A stretch of 53,637 bases of DNA from an uncultured Geobacteraceae bacterium (GTDB lineage: Bacteria; Desulfobacterota; Desulfuromonadia; Geobacterales; CAIOGM01). The position numbers were made by a program, and so were the translations under genes. Numbering within the stretch: the stretch's first letter is position 1; every line of letters starts with the position of its first letter. Under the pieces are notes generated by a model. It was not told where the DNA came from and searched no databases. It saw only the letters and a list, made by a program, of their open reading frames with translations. This document shows, piece after piece, positions 8,956 through 18,247 of this stretch. The DNA lies in assembly GCA_903902345.1 (NCBI GenBank), contig CAIUUR010000161.1:1-53637 (forward strand), read 5' to 3'.

Positions 8956-9768
8956 TCAGTAACTACCCGGGTTGAGATTTCGTTTTCTCAGGATTTCCGA
9001 CGCGGATTCTTCCACTGATTTGCGTGTTACATCAATAACCAGCCAGCCGGGGTTGGCTTTATACAAACGACGGCAGAAGGTCATCTCCTCTTCCACCCGG
9101 TCGAAATCACAGTAGCTGCTTCGCTCCGTCTGCCCCATGGAACGCAACCGCTCCCTCCTGATTTCGATGAGTCGGTTGGGATCGATGAGCAGGGCGATGA
9201 TCTTCTTCTGGTCAACTTCTTTCAATTCGGCCGGCGGTTCGATCCCCATGACCAGGGGAACGTTGGCGGTCTTGTAGCCGCGATGCGCCAGATACATGGA
9301 GAGTGGTGTCTTGGAGGTCCGTGAGATCCCCACCAGGATGAGGTCCGCCTTGGTAATGGCGGCGACTCCCTGACCGTCGTCATGCTGGACCGTGAAATTG
9401 ACCGCCTCGATCCGTTTGTAGTAATCGGCGTCCAACTGATACTGCAGTCCCGGTTCCTGCCTCGGCGCCACCAGGAGGAATTGGGAGAGTTTAAAGAGAA
9501 GGGGTGTGATCAGGTCCAGGGTGATGATCTCATGTTCCTCGCCCCAACTCCGGACCATTTGCGACAGGGATGAATCCACCAGGGTGTAGACGACAATACC
9601 CTTTACCGCGAGAACTTCATCCAGTGCTCGCTGAACATACTGCCTAGTCCGGAGCCGGTTCAGAAGGTGGAGTTGATAATCCACATCCTTGAACTGGGAA
9701 AGGGCGGCGCGAACGACCCGCTCTACGGTTTCACCGGTGGAATCCGACAGGAGAAAGATATGTTGCAT
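8956..9768 (-). CDS. ppsR: Pyruvate, water dikinase (PEP synthase) regulatory protein, DUF299/PSRP
   Basis: IFLLSDSTGETVERVVRAALSQF and LILVGISRTSKTPLSMYLAHRGYKTANVPLV. Confidence 0.93.
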   Translation of the reverse strand: MQHIFLLSDSTGETVERVVRAALSQFKDVDYQLHLLNRLRTRQYVQRALDEVLAVKGIVVYTLVDSSLSQMVRSWGEEHEIITLDLITPLLFKLSQFLLVAPRQEPGLQYQLDADYYKRIEAVNFTVQHDDGQGVAAITKADLILVGISRTSKTPLSMYLAHRGYKTANVPLVMGIEPPAELKEVDQKKIIALLIDPNRLIEIRRERLRSMGQTERSSYCDFDRVEEEMTFCRRLYKANPGWLVIDVTRKSVEESASEILRKRNLNPGSY

Positions 9769-9889
9769 GGGATGATATCTCCGGCTGGCTCTTCGTGGAA
9801 CGTGACACTCGATCTCTGCCGTACCGTGGCGCAGTTCTGTTTTTTTTGTTCATGAATACTACACTATTTTTGATATTAAGCGCAACAGA

Positions 9890-11068
9890 TTAATTTGAGT
9901 TTCTACACTTTTTTATCCTTTCCCGCAGTTCCGGCGACAGGGCCAGGTCGATGGCCGCCAGGGCCATGGCCCGCGCTCCCTCCAGGACCGCCTCGCCACC
10001 CCGCTGTGAACCGGCGGCGGCGGCAAAACCGGGGGTGTGGATATGAACCCCGTCACCTATGGGGACATGGGGATGGATGGTGGGGACAATCTGGGAGACA
10101 TTGCCGATGTCCGATGATCCTCGGCCACGGTCCGCCGGGCTGTCCGCCTCCGTGAGCCCCAGAAGGTGTAGCTGGGTTCTGTAGAGGTCGGCAAAGGGCT
10201 CATTGACATGGAACGGCGCCATGACCCGTCTTTCCTCTTCCGTGACCAGCGTGCACCCCGTAGCCAGGGCGGCTCCTTCGGCACAGGCGATGACTCGCCG
10301 CTTCACCTCGTGGAGCATGGGGAGATCTTCGGCGCGGATGTAAAAATAACAGGCGGCCCGGGCCGGGATGATATTGGGAGCAATCCCGCCATCGGTAACG
10401 ATGCCGTGAACCCGAACGTCCTGACGGAGTTGTTGGCGGAGGGCACTGACTCCGTTGAAGGTCTGGATGACCCCGTCCAAGGCGTTGATCCCCTCTTCGG
10501 GATAGGCCGCGGCATGTGCTGCCTTGCCGGAGAAGGTGAACCGGACCTTGGCCAGTCCCAGATACAGCTTCGTTACCTTCCGTCTCGCCGAGGGATGAAC
10601 CATCATGGCGAATTCGATATCACCGAAGTAACCCTTATCGATGAGATCCACCTTGCCGATCCCCTGCTCTTCCGCAGGGGTGCCCAGTACGACGATTCTG
10701 GCGGCATGGGGGGGGAGGGCTTGCCGGAGGGCCAGGGCCGCGCCGATGGCCGCTGCTGCGATGATGTTGTGGCCGCAGGCATGGCCCAGCTCAGGGAGTG
10801 CGTCCATCTCGGCCAGCAGGGCTATGACCGGCCCTGCCGTGCCATATTCGGCACGAAAGGCGGTGGGCATATCGGCAATCCCCCGTTGTACGGTGAAGCC
10901 ACTACCTTCCAGGGTGTTGGCCAGGAGAAGCGAGCTTTTATACTCGTTTAATCCGATTTCGGGGTTGGCATGCAGCTCCTGGGCAATGGCCATGAGGAGC
11001 TCCGCCTGTCGCGCAACTTCCGTCAGCGCTGTTTGCTTCAAGTTATATTGTTCAGATGTCTGTCCCAT
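9890..11068 (-). CDS. M20-family amidohydrolase
   Basis: ELHANPEIGLNEYKSS, ALLAEMDALPELGHACGHN, GTPAEEQGIGKVDLI, RGSSDIGNVSQIVPTIHPHVPIG. Confidence 0.92.
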   Translation of the reverse strand: MGQTSEQYNLKQTALTEVARQAELLMAIAQELHANPEIGLNEYKSSLLLANTLEGSGFTVQRGIADMPTAFRAEYGTAGPVIALLAEMDALPELGHACGHNIIAAAAIGAALALRQALPPHAARIVVLGTPAEEQGIGKVDLIDKGYFGDIEFAMMVHPSARRKVTKLYLGLAKVRFTFSGKAAHAAAYPEEGINALDGVIQTFNGVSALRQQLRQDVRVHGIVTDGGIAPNIIPARAACYFYIRAEDLPMLHEVKRRVIACAEGAALATGCTLVTEEERRVMAPFHVNEPFADLYRTQLHLLGLTEADSPADRGRGSSDIGNVSQIVPTIHPHVPIGDGVHIHTPGFAAAAGSQRGGEAVLEGARAMALAAIDLALSPELRERIKKCRNSN

Positions 11069-11186
11069 ATTTCTAATGAGGACTACACCCGTTGCACCGG
11101 CTTGTCAAGGTTTTTATTGTGTTTGTTTTACGGTTTTGCTACCGTTATCCGTTGCTTTCCCTACTTACTCATGAAAAAGGATCGAA

Positions 11187-12128
11187 ATGATTGAATCTTG
11201 TGCCGAAGTAACTTGCCGCGCTCCTGCCGCCGCCGTTGACCTCCTCTCTTCCTATCTGGTGGAACTTTCCGGAGCCGGGGTATGCACCGAGAATCGGGAG
11301 GTGGATACCTTCAGCGTGGAAGGGCTCGACGACGGGGCAGAGGCCGCCATCAAGTCGTATTTTCCTGACGATGACGCCCTGCCGGCCCAGCTCCAGCGAA
11401 TTACCTCGTATCTGGCGGAACTGACCCTGCTCAATCCCGACTGGAACTTTGCTCCTCCCGTGGTGACGCTGGTCAGGCAGGAAGAGTGGGCACATACCTG
11501 GAAGGAGCATTTCAAGCCCTTCCGTGTGGGAGAGCGACTGGTCGTCAAACCTACGTGGGAGGAGTACGCGGGGGGGGAAGGAGACCTGATTCTGGAGATA
11601 GATCCGGGGATGGCTTTCGGTACGGGGAGCCACGAGACCACCAAGCTCTGCTTGGAAGCGTTGGAAGGGATCTGCGGCCGGAGCGGCGAGTTTGCGGGGG
11701 TGTCATATCCTCCTCCGGTCGCCTGTCTTGATGTGGGGACCGGATCCGGCATCCTGGGTATCGGGGCGATCAAGCTGGGGATTCCGTCCGTTGTGGGGGT
11801 GGACATCGACCCCGAGGCGGTGAAGGTGGCAGCGGAGAATGCCGGGGTGAACGGTGTGGAAAAGGAGATGACGGTATCCACGACCCCTCTGGAGGTGGTG
11901 GAGGGAACCTTTTCGGTGGTGGTCGCCAACATCCTGGCCGAGGAGCTGGTCCGGATGGCTTCTACCCTGGTGGAGCGGGTTGCACCGGGGGGCTTTCTTA
12001 TCCTTTCCGGAATTCTGGTGGTAAAAGAGCAGCTGGTTCTGGAGGGGTTCGCTCACTTCGGGTTGGTTCCGCTTCCCCCCGCACGGGAAGGGGAGTGGAG
12101 TTGCCTCGTCTACCGCCGGACGGCCTGA
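11187..12128 (+). CDS. prmA: Ribosomal protein L11 methyltransferase
   Basis: ILEIDPGMAFGTGSHETTKLCLEALE, LDVGTGSGILGIGAIKLG, VVANILAEELVRM. Confidence 0.95.
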   Translation: MIESCAEVTCRAPAAAVDLLSSYLVELSGAGVCTENREVDTFSVEGLDDGAEAAIKSYFPDDDALPAQLQRITSYLAELTLLNPDWNFAPPVVTLVRQEEWAHTWKEHFKPFRVGERLVVKPTWEEYAGGEGDLILEIDPGMAFGTGSHETTKLCLEALEGICGRSGEFAGVSYPPPVACLDVGTGSGILGIGAIKLGIPSVVGVDIDPEAVKVAAENAGVNGVEKEMTVSTTPLEVVEGTFSVVVANILAEELVRMASTLVERVAPGGFLILSGILVVKEQLVLEGFAHFGLVPLPPAREGEWSCLVYRRTA

Positions 12129-12868
12129 TGCGCCGCTTTTTTATTCAGAAAAGCACGGTGGCCGATGGGGTGGTGAACGTCAGCGGAGAGCTGTTCCGCC
12201 ATCTCATCAAGGTGCTCCGCCTCAAGGTGGGAGACCGGATGATCCTGGCCGACGGTGAGGGGGGGGAATACGAGGGGGTGCTGGCTTCTGTGGAAGGGGA
12301 GCGGGCTGTCGTCCGGATAACGGCGGTTGCGTCGATCCCTGTTGGCGCCGCAACCCCCGAAATAGTCCTACTCCAGGGAATTCCCAAGGGGGAAAGGATG
12401 GAGCTGATCCTCCAGAAGGGCGCCGAACTGGGGGTCAACCGTTTCGTCCCTCTCCTCTCCTCACGGGCAATTCCCCGCCTCACCGGCGATAAGGCCGTGG
12501 AGCGGGTTCGGCGCTGGGAGCGGATTGTCAGTGAGGCGTCCCGACAGTCCCGGCGTAGTGACATCCCGGCGGTGGGGGCCATCGTTCCGCTGACCGAAGC
12601 CCTGGCTTCGGCCCATCAGGAGGTAAAACTCCTCCTTTGGGAAGGAGAGAGTCTGCGGGGGTTGCGGGAGGTTCTGGAAGGAGTCACTCCTCCTCTGTCG
12701 GTGGCGCTCCTCGTGGGACCGGAGGGGGGATTTTCCCGGGAGGAAGCGGAGCAGGCGATGGCGGCGGGCTTTGTCCCGGTGACCCTGGGGCGGCGTATCC
12801 TTCGCACCGAGACCGCCGGCCTGGCGGTCCTGGCGATTCTTCAGTACGTCTGGGGGGATGTGGGGTAG
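12128..12868 (+). CDS. rsmE: 16S rRNA (uracil-1498-N3)-methyltransferase
   Basis: MRRFFIQ start, QKGAELGVNRFVPLLSSRA, VGPEGGFSREEAEQA, LGRRILRTETAGLAVLAILQ. Confidence 0.95.
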   Translation: MRRFFIQKSTVADGVVNVSGELFRHLIKVLRLKVGDRMILADGEGGEYEGVLASVEGERAVVRITAVASIPVGAATPEIVLLQGIPKGERMELILQKGAELGVNRFVPLLSSRAIPRLTGDKAVERVRRWERIVSEASRQSRRSDIPAVGAIVPLTEALASAHQEVKLLLWEGESLRGLREVLEGVTPPLSVALLVGPEGGFSREEAEQAMAAGFVPVTLGRRILRTETAGLAVLAILQYVWGDVG

Positions 12869-12874
12869 CTTTGG

Positions 12875-13882
12875 ATGAAAATTATTGATCTGCGGAGCGA
12901 TACGGTGACTCAGCCTACCGCTGCCATGCGCAGCGCCATGGCAGGGGCCGCCGTGGGAGATGATGTCTATGGCGAGGACCCGACGGTTAACCGTCTGGAG
13001 GCGCTGGGGGGAGAGCTGACCGGAAAGGAAGCGGCGCTCTTCGTTCCTTCGGGGACCATGGCTAATCTTTTGGCCATTATGAGCGTCTGCAGTCGGGGGG
13101 ATGAGTATATCTGCGGTCAGGAGGCCCACTGTTACCGGCTGGAGGGGGGGGGCGCTGCGGTCCTGGGGAGCGTCCAGCCCCAACCGTTGACGTTCCAGGC
13201 GGATGGCACTCTTGATTTGGGGCAGGTGGCGGAGTTCATCAAGCCTGACGATCCCCACTGCGCCCGTACCCGCCTCCTCTGCCTGGAAAATACCCAGGGG
13301 GGGAAGGTTCTTCCCCTTTCCTACCTGGCGCAGGCCGGGGAGCTCTGCCGGGAGCGGGGCCTTTCCCTTCATCTGGACGGGGCGCGGGTGGCCAACGCGG
13401 CGGTGGTGCTGGGGGTTCCCCTGGAGGAAGTCACCCGGCAGGTGGATTCGGTCTCGCTCTGTCTCTCCAAGGGGTTGGGCGCCCCTGCCGGCTCACTCCT
13501 GTGCGGCCGCAGCGAGGTCGTGGCAATCGCCCGTCGGTGGCGCAAGGTCCTGGGGGGGGGGATGCGTCAGGCCGGCGTTCTGGCTGCGGCCGGGATCGTG
13601 GCGTTGACCCGGGAGATGTCTCGGCTGGCAATGGATCACGAAAATGCCCGAATCCTGGCGGAGGGAGTGGCCGGTGTGGATGAGCTTGAGGTGACCTGGA
13701 GCTCCACCAATATGCTCTTTATCCGGGTGAGTGGGGGGAGGGAAGGAGAGTTGACGGCCTGGCTGAAGGCCAGGGGAATCCTGGTGGGTGGGCGGGGATC
13801 CCTTCGTCTGGTCACCCACCGGGACGTGGCGCGGGAGGATCTGGAGCGTGTGGTGAGGGAGGTGAAGGGGTTCTTTCGATGA
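12875..13882 (+). CDS. ltaE: Low-specificity L-threonine aldolase
   Basis: [72 protein letters not shown]. Confidence 0.94.
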   Translation: MKIIDLRSDTVTQPTAAMRSAMAGAAVGDDVYGEDPTVNRLEALGGELTGKEAALFVPSGTMANLLAIMSVCSRGDEYICGQEAHCYRLEGGGAAVLGSVQPQPLTFQADGTLDLGQVAEFIKPDDPHCARTRLLCLENTQGGKVLPLSYLAQAGELCRERGLSLHLDGARVANAAVVLGVPLEEVTRQVDSVSLCLSKGLGAPAGSLLCGRSEVVAIARRWRKVLGGGMRQAGVLAAAGIVALTREMSRLAMDHENARILAEGVAGVDELEVTWSSTNMLFIRVSGGREGELTAWLKARGILVGGRGSLRLVTHRDVAREDLERVVREVKGFFR

Positions 13883-16439
13883 CCGAGGTGAAGAAGTCAC
13901 ACTGTTGCCGGGTCATTTCCCGTGCCGTGAACGGCTCGAAGGCTTCCCAGTCGGTTTCGGGTTTGATGGGGAGTTTTTGGAGCAGCTGGGTGAGTACCGG
14001 TTGCAGACGTTCCGCCACACCGGTGGCCGTGTCATCATTACTGAATGTCACCATCTCCCCGGCGTGGGTATTCTTGAGAATCTCCACCACGCTGCTTGCC
14101 CGGTTGAAGACGGCCAGGATTGCTTTGCGCGCCTTGATATAGGGGTAGAGTTTGGAGGCGGTATAGCTGCTATCCGTGGAGCCCGGCATGAACAGCAGGT
14201 CGGCTTCTTGAAGTCTCTTGAGCGAGTGGAAATAGGGGAGACGGTCGGTCTGTTCGGTGACATAGCTGCCGATACCGATCCGCTCCGCCAGAGGTTGGAT
14301 GCTCTTGATCCCCTTTCCCGTCGCCGCATAGCTGGTGCCGATAAAGGTGAAACGAACCCGGGAGTAGAGCTCCGGATGGCTTTTGAGTCCCCTGCTGAAG
14401 GCGGTGAAGAGAGCCGTCACCGCCAGGGACATATCGCTTCCCCCTCTCCCTATGTAGAGGATATCGGTGACATCGTAGTTTGTCCGGATACCCGGCAGGG
14501 ATGTGGCTATCCGGAAATCATGGGGAAGCGCTCCGAAGGGGAGGGTGAGGCAGGGGGGAAGCGTCGACGCCCCATACCGTTCTCGGATCATCCTGATGTA
14601 GCCGGAAGATACGGTGACGATGCCGGAGCAGTGCGGAACGGTGCGTGCCTCCAGGAACTTGTTCAGACGATAGTCGAACCAGAATTTTTTCGGCCGCTTG
14701 CTCCGGGGGGTGGAGAGGTGAAAATCGTTGCGCCAGGGATCCTGAAGGTCTATGACGAAGGGGATGCCGAACTTTCGCTTCCAGTGGGGCCCCAAGGCCA
14801 CCGAGACGAAGACGGTGGTGCTGAAATAGATGAGATCAACCCGGTGTTCCTTCAGATAGCGATCAACGGCTTTCTTCAGGTGGAAAAGTGACCGTATCCC
14901 CAAATTGCCCACACCGACGGTCCGGGTCAGTGAGGCGGGAAGGGCCTTGACGTAGTGGATCTCCGTCCCCGGCGGCAGGCTCTCCATCAGCAGGCTATCC
15001 TTGTCACCTTCCACATACTCCGGTTCCACGGCGAAGACCACCGGATCCCAGCCGAACTCTCCAAAATAGGGGAGGCTCTGGCGCACCCGATGCATATCCG
15101 CGGCGTTTACCGGGGGGAAGTGAGGGGATATGATTAGTACCCGCCTATTCATGGGGAGAAGCGAATCGAAAAACGCGCACTGTCGGTGGACCATGTTGAC
15201 TGCAGAGTAGGGTTCAAACGCATGCCAATCGGTTTCCGGTTCACAGGGGAGTTTCCCCAGGAACATCGTCAGCAGGGGGAGAAGGCGATCGCCCAGGGGG
15301 GCTACTCCTTCTCCGGAAGTGAAAGTTACTACCTCGCCGGCGCGGGTACTCCGGACGATCTCGGCGACACTGCTACGTTCATTGCAGATGGCCATGATCG
15401 GTTTTTGGGACAGGATGTAGGGATAGAGCCTTGAGGAGGTGTATCCGTTATCCAGCGATCCCGGCAGGAGAAGAAGGTCCGCGTCCAGGAGCAGCCTCAG
15501 CGCGGAGAAGTAGGGCTCTCTTGCCGTCTGCTCGCGTACCAGATGCCCTATGCCGTACTCCGTTGCCAGCCGCTCCACCAACCCTGTTCCCGTGCCGGGA
15601 GGAGCGTAGCTGGTCCCCACGAAGAAAAAACGAAGCTTGGAAAAGAGCGATGGATTAACGACGAGCCCTTTTTTTACCGCAGCGAACAGGGCGCTGATGC
15701 TCTGGACCATGTTTGGTGCCACTGCCCCGATGCTGAGCACATTAACACGCCCGGGCTTTGCCGTAAACAGTAGATTCGTGATCTCGGGAGAAGCGGCAAC
15801 CTGGAAGTCAATTTCCAGGGCGCTGAAGGGGAGTGTCAGCATCGGCATGGTTGCGGTGGAGGGATAGCGCCGCCTGAGTTCCTCCGGGTACGCCGGGGAT
15901 ACGGAGATGATCCCGGAGGCCTTGGGAATGGTGGTTGCCTCCAGATATTTGTTGAGCCGGTAGTCGAACCAGAATTTTTTTGGCCGTTCCCGGAGGGGGG
16001 TCGACAGATGGAAATCGTTACGCCAGGGATCCTGGAGGTCGATGACAAAGGGGATGCCGAACGTACGCTTCCAGTGGGGGCCCAGGGCCATGGAGACGAA
16101 GACGGTGGTGCTGAAATAGATGAGATCCACCCGATGTTCGGTGAGATAGCGATCAACGGCCTTTTTCAGCTGCAGGTATGACCTGATTCCCAGGTTGCCG
16201 AGACCGATCTTCCGGGTCCAGTAGGTGGGGAGAGCCTTGACGCGGTGGATTTCCAATCCCGGCGGGAGGGTCTGCACCAGCAGGGGATCTCTGGTCCCCT
16301 CCACCTGCTCCGGTTCAACGGTGAAGAGCACCGGTTGCCAGCCGAACGTACCCAGGTAAGGGAGGCTCTGGCGCACCCTCTGCATATCCGGGGCGTTTAC
16401 GGGGGGGAAGTGTGGGGAGATGATGAGTATCTTTTTCAT
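13812..16439 (-). CDS. Tandem-duplicated glycosyltransferase-like protein (two GT-B-like copies in one ORF)
   Basis: [33 protein letters not shown] recurs as [33 protein letters not shown] at codon ~430. Copy 1 is 15153-16439; copy 2 starts at the Met at 15152. No stop between. Last ~70 nt overlap ltaE convergently. Confidence 0.85.
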   Translation of the reverse strand: MKKILIISPHFPPVNAPDMQRVRQSLPYLGTFGWQPVLFTVEPEQVEGTRDPLLVQTLPPGLEIHRVKALPTYWTRKIGLGNLGIRSYLQLKKAVDRYLTEHRVDLIYFSTTVFVSMALGPHWKRTFGIPFVIDLQDPWRNDFHLSTPLRERPKKFWFDYRLNKYLEATTIPKASGIISVSPAYPEELRRRYPSTATMPMLTLPFSALEIDFQVAASPEITNLLFTAKPGRVNVLSIGAVAPNMVQSISALFAAVKKGLVVNPSLFSKLRFFFVGTSYAPPGTGTGLVERLATEYGIGHLVREQTAREPYFSALRLLLDADLLLLPGSLDNGYTSSRLYPYILSQKPIMAICNERSSVAEIVRSTRAGEVVTFTSGEGVAPLGDRLLPLLTMFLGKLPCEPETDWHAFEPYSAVNMVHRQCAFFDSLLPMNRRVLIISPHFPPVNAADMHRVRQSLPYFGEFGWDPVVFAVEPEYVEGDKDSLLMESLPPGTEIHYVKALPASLTRTVGVGNLGIRSLFHLKKAVDRYLKEHRVDLIYFSTTVFVSVALGPHWKRKFGIPFVIDLQDPWRNDFHLSTPRSKRPKKFWFDYRLNKFLEARTVPHCSGIVTVSSGYIRMIRERYGASTLPPCLTLPFGALPHDFRIATSLPGIRTNYDVTDILYIGRGGSDMSLAVTALFTAFSRGLKSHPELYSRVRFTFIGTSYAATGKGIKSIQPLAERIGIGSYVTEQTDRLPYFHSLKRLQEADLLFMPGSTDSSYTASKLYPYIKARKAILAVFNRASSVVEILKNTHAGEMVTFSNDDTATGVAERLQPVLTQLLQKLPIKPETDWEAFEPFTAREMTRQQCDFFTSVIERTPSPPSPHAPDPPAPRPGG

Positions 16440-16461
16440 GGATAGAGTTGGTCCGCCTGAT

Positions 16462-16728
16462 TCAATGACCGCTCCCCCGAGGTTCTCTGTTCATTGTTGA
16501 CGGACCCGGTGTGGCGCCTCCGCTCCTGAACTCGTTATTTTTTTTGTTTTCCGCCGTGTAAATTGCACATGATCTGAAATCGCCGCCGCACAAGGACAAT
16601 AGCTTGGTGATTTGTCTGCTGGAGACGTTCAGGCAATGGCATTCTCCGAACGGCTGCTCCAGGAACTGGCAGACGTCGCCTCCATGGTGAAGCCGTTTTT
16701 CCCCTGAATCGTCGATTGCTTTCTTCAT
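16462..16728 (-). CDS. Small cysteine-rich protein (88 aa), uncharacterised
   Basis: Reading from ATG at 16728: MKKAIDDSGEKRLHHGGDVCQFLEQPFGECHCLNVSSRQITKLLSLCGGDFRSCAIYTAENKKNNEF... The C...CxC...C-x(6)-C-x2-Y spacing looks like a small metal/Fe-S-type domain. Confidence 0.55.
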   Translation of the reverse strand: MKKAIDDSGEKRLHHGGDVCQFLEQPFGECHCLNVSSRQITKLLSLCGGDFRSCAIYTAENKKNNEFRSGGATPGPSTMNREPRGSGH

Positions 16729-16903
16729 GGGTCCCGTCCGTTGGTGAATCCGGAGGATTATTCTTCTCCGTGGGCACACATTAAGCAATAATAGTGCCAT
16801 AGTCGCAGCATCCTGTAAACGCTGAATTGTCGGTTCGTGGTGAACCGGAGGGGTCGGCGGAATGGGGAGTGGCGGGGAATAGTGATGGGCAAAATGCGGA
16901 GTG

Positions 16904-18247
16904 TTACAGTTTGTATTTGTCCAGCATCCGTTTGAACGTGCTGTAGTCCAGTTCCAGGAGGCGGGCTGCCTCCATTTTTCTTCCGTTTGTGGCGGCAAGG
17001 GCCTGCCGGATGGCCTGACGCTTGGACTCTTCCAGGGTCCGGGGAGCGCCGATGGCGACACTCCCCACGGCCTGATTGGCCAAGGCGGTGGCGAGTTCGT
17101 CAGCGGTAATGGACTCTTCCGCAAAGAGTACGGCCCGCTTCATGACGCTCTTCAATTCCCGCAGGTTGCCGGGCCAGGAATGCCGGTTCAACTGCGCCAC
17201 CGCCTCCGGGGGAAGCCGTGGAGGGACCCGTTGCAACTCCGACGCGATGCTGTTGAGAAATCTGCGGGCCAGCAGGGGGATGTCTTCCCCCCGCTCCCTC
17301 AGTGGCGGCAGGGTGATGACCAGATCGCTGAGGCGGTAATAGAGGTCTTCACGAAAGCTTCCTTGTCGGGCCTCCTCCAGGAGATCACGGTTACTGGCGG
17401 TGATGATCCGCACATCCACCTCAACCGGTTTGGTTCCCCCCACGGGGAGGAACCGTTTTTGTTCTACGGCATGAAGAATCTTGGCCTGGACCGCAGCGGT
17501 GGCGCAATCGATATCATCCAGAAAGAGGGTCCCGCCGTCGGCTTCCTCGAAGAGCCCCTTCCTGGCCCCCCCGGCTCCGGTGAATGCCCCCCGCACGTGA
17601 CCGAAGAGATGGCTCTCGGCCAGTGATTCCGGGAGGGCGCTGACGGTAACGGTCACCAGGGGATTTTGCCGGCGGGGGCTCAACCCGTGGATGAGTTCCG
17701 CCAGATAAGACTTGCCGACACCGGTCTCACCCTGGATGACCAGTGAATACGTGGTCTGTGCGATCCGCTGCGCCTGCCGGATGACCTCTTGCATGACCGG
17801 ACTCTCTCCCAACAGCAGCGCCAGGGACGACTGTTCGCGCTGTCGCATGATCTCCAGTTCCCGCCTCTGCAGGATGGGGGTGGCGGCTCTGGCGATAGTT
17901 TCCACGAGTTGGCGGCAGTCCAGCGGTTTGCGAACATAGGCGGAGACCCCCAGTTCGATGGCCTTGAGCAGGTAGGCGGTGTCGGTAAAGGCCGTGGTGA
18001 GGATCACCGGTGTTTCCGGGGAACGCTCTCGCACCGCTTGTGTCAGCGCGAGCCCATCCATGATCGGCATCCTGATATCGCTGACGACCAGATCGGGTTG
18101 CTCACGGGAAAAGAGCTCCACTCCCTCTTTTCCGTTGGCGGCGGAGAGCACCCGGGTAAAATGCATCTCCAGCACGATGCCGATCCTTTCGCGCAGATCC
18201 GGCTCATCTTCCACAAAGAGAATCGTGAGGGGTAACTTGTCAGCCAT
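16904..18247 (-). CDS. Sigma-54-dependent response regulator (receiver, AAA+, Fis-type HTH)
   Basis: VEDEPDLRERI, SDIRMPIMDG, Walker A GETGVGKSYLA, GAFTGA motif (RGAFTGAGG), GTLFLDDIDCA, HSWPGNLRELKSV, C-terminal AARLLELDYSTFKRMLDKYKL. Confidence 0.95.
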   Translation of the reverse strand: MADKLPLTILFVEDEPDLRERIGIVLEMHFTRVLSAANGKEGVELFSREQPDLVVSDIRMPIMDGLALTQAVRERSPETPVILTTAFTDTAYLLKAIELGVSAYVRKPLDCRQLVETIARAATPILQRRELEIMRQREQSSLALLLGESPVMQEVIRQAQRIAQTTYSLVIQGETGVGKSYLAELIHGLSPRRQNPLVTVTVSALPESLAESHLFGHVRGAFTGAGGARKGLFEEADGGTLFLDDIDCATAAVQAKILHAVEQKRFLPVGGTKPVEVDVRIITASNRDLLEEARQGSFREDLYYRLSDLVITLPPLRERGEDIPLLARRFLNSIASELQRVPPRLPPEAVAQLNRHSWPGNLRELKSVMKRAVLFAEESITADELATALANQAVGSVAIGAPRTLEESKRQAIRQALAATNGRKMEAARLLELDYSTFKRMLDKYKL

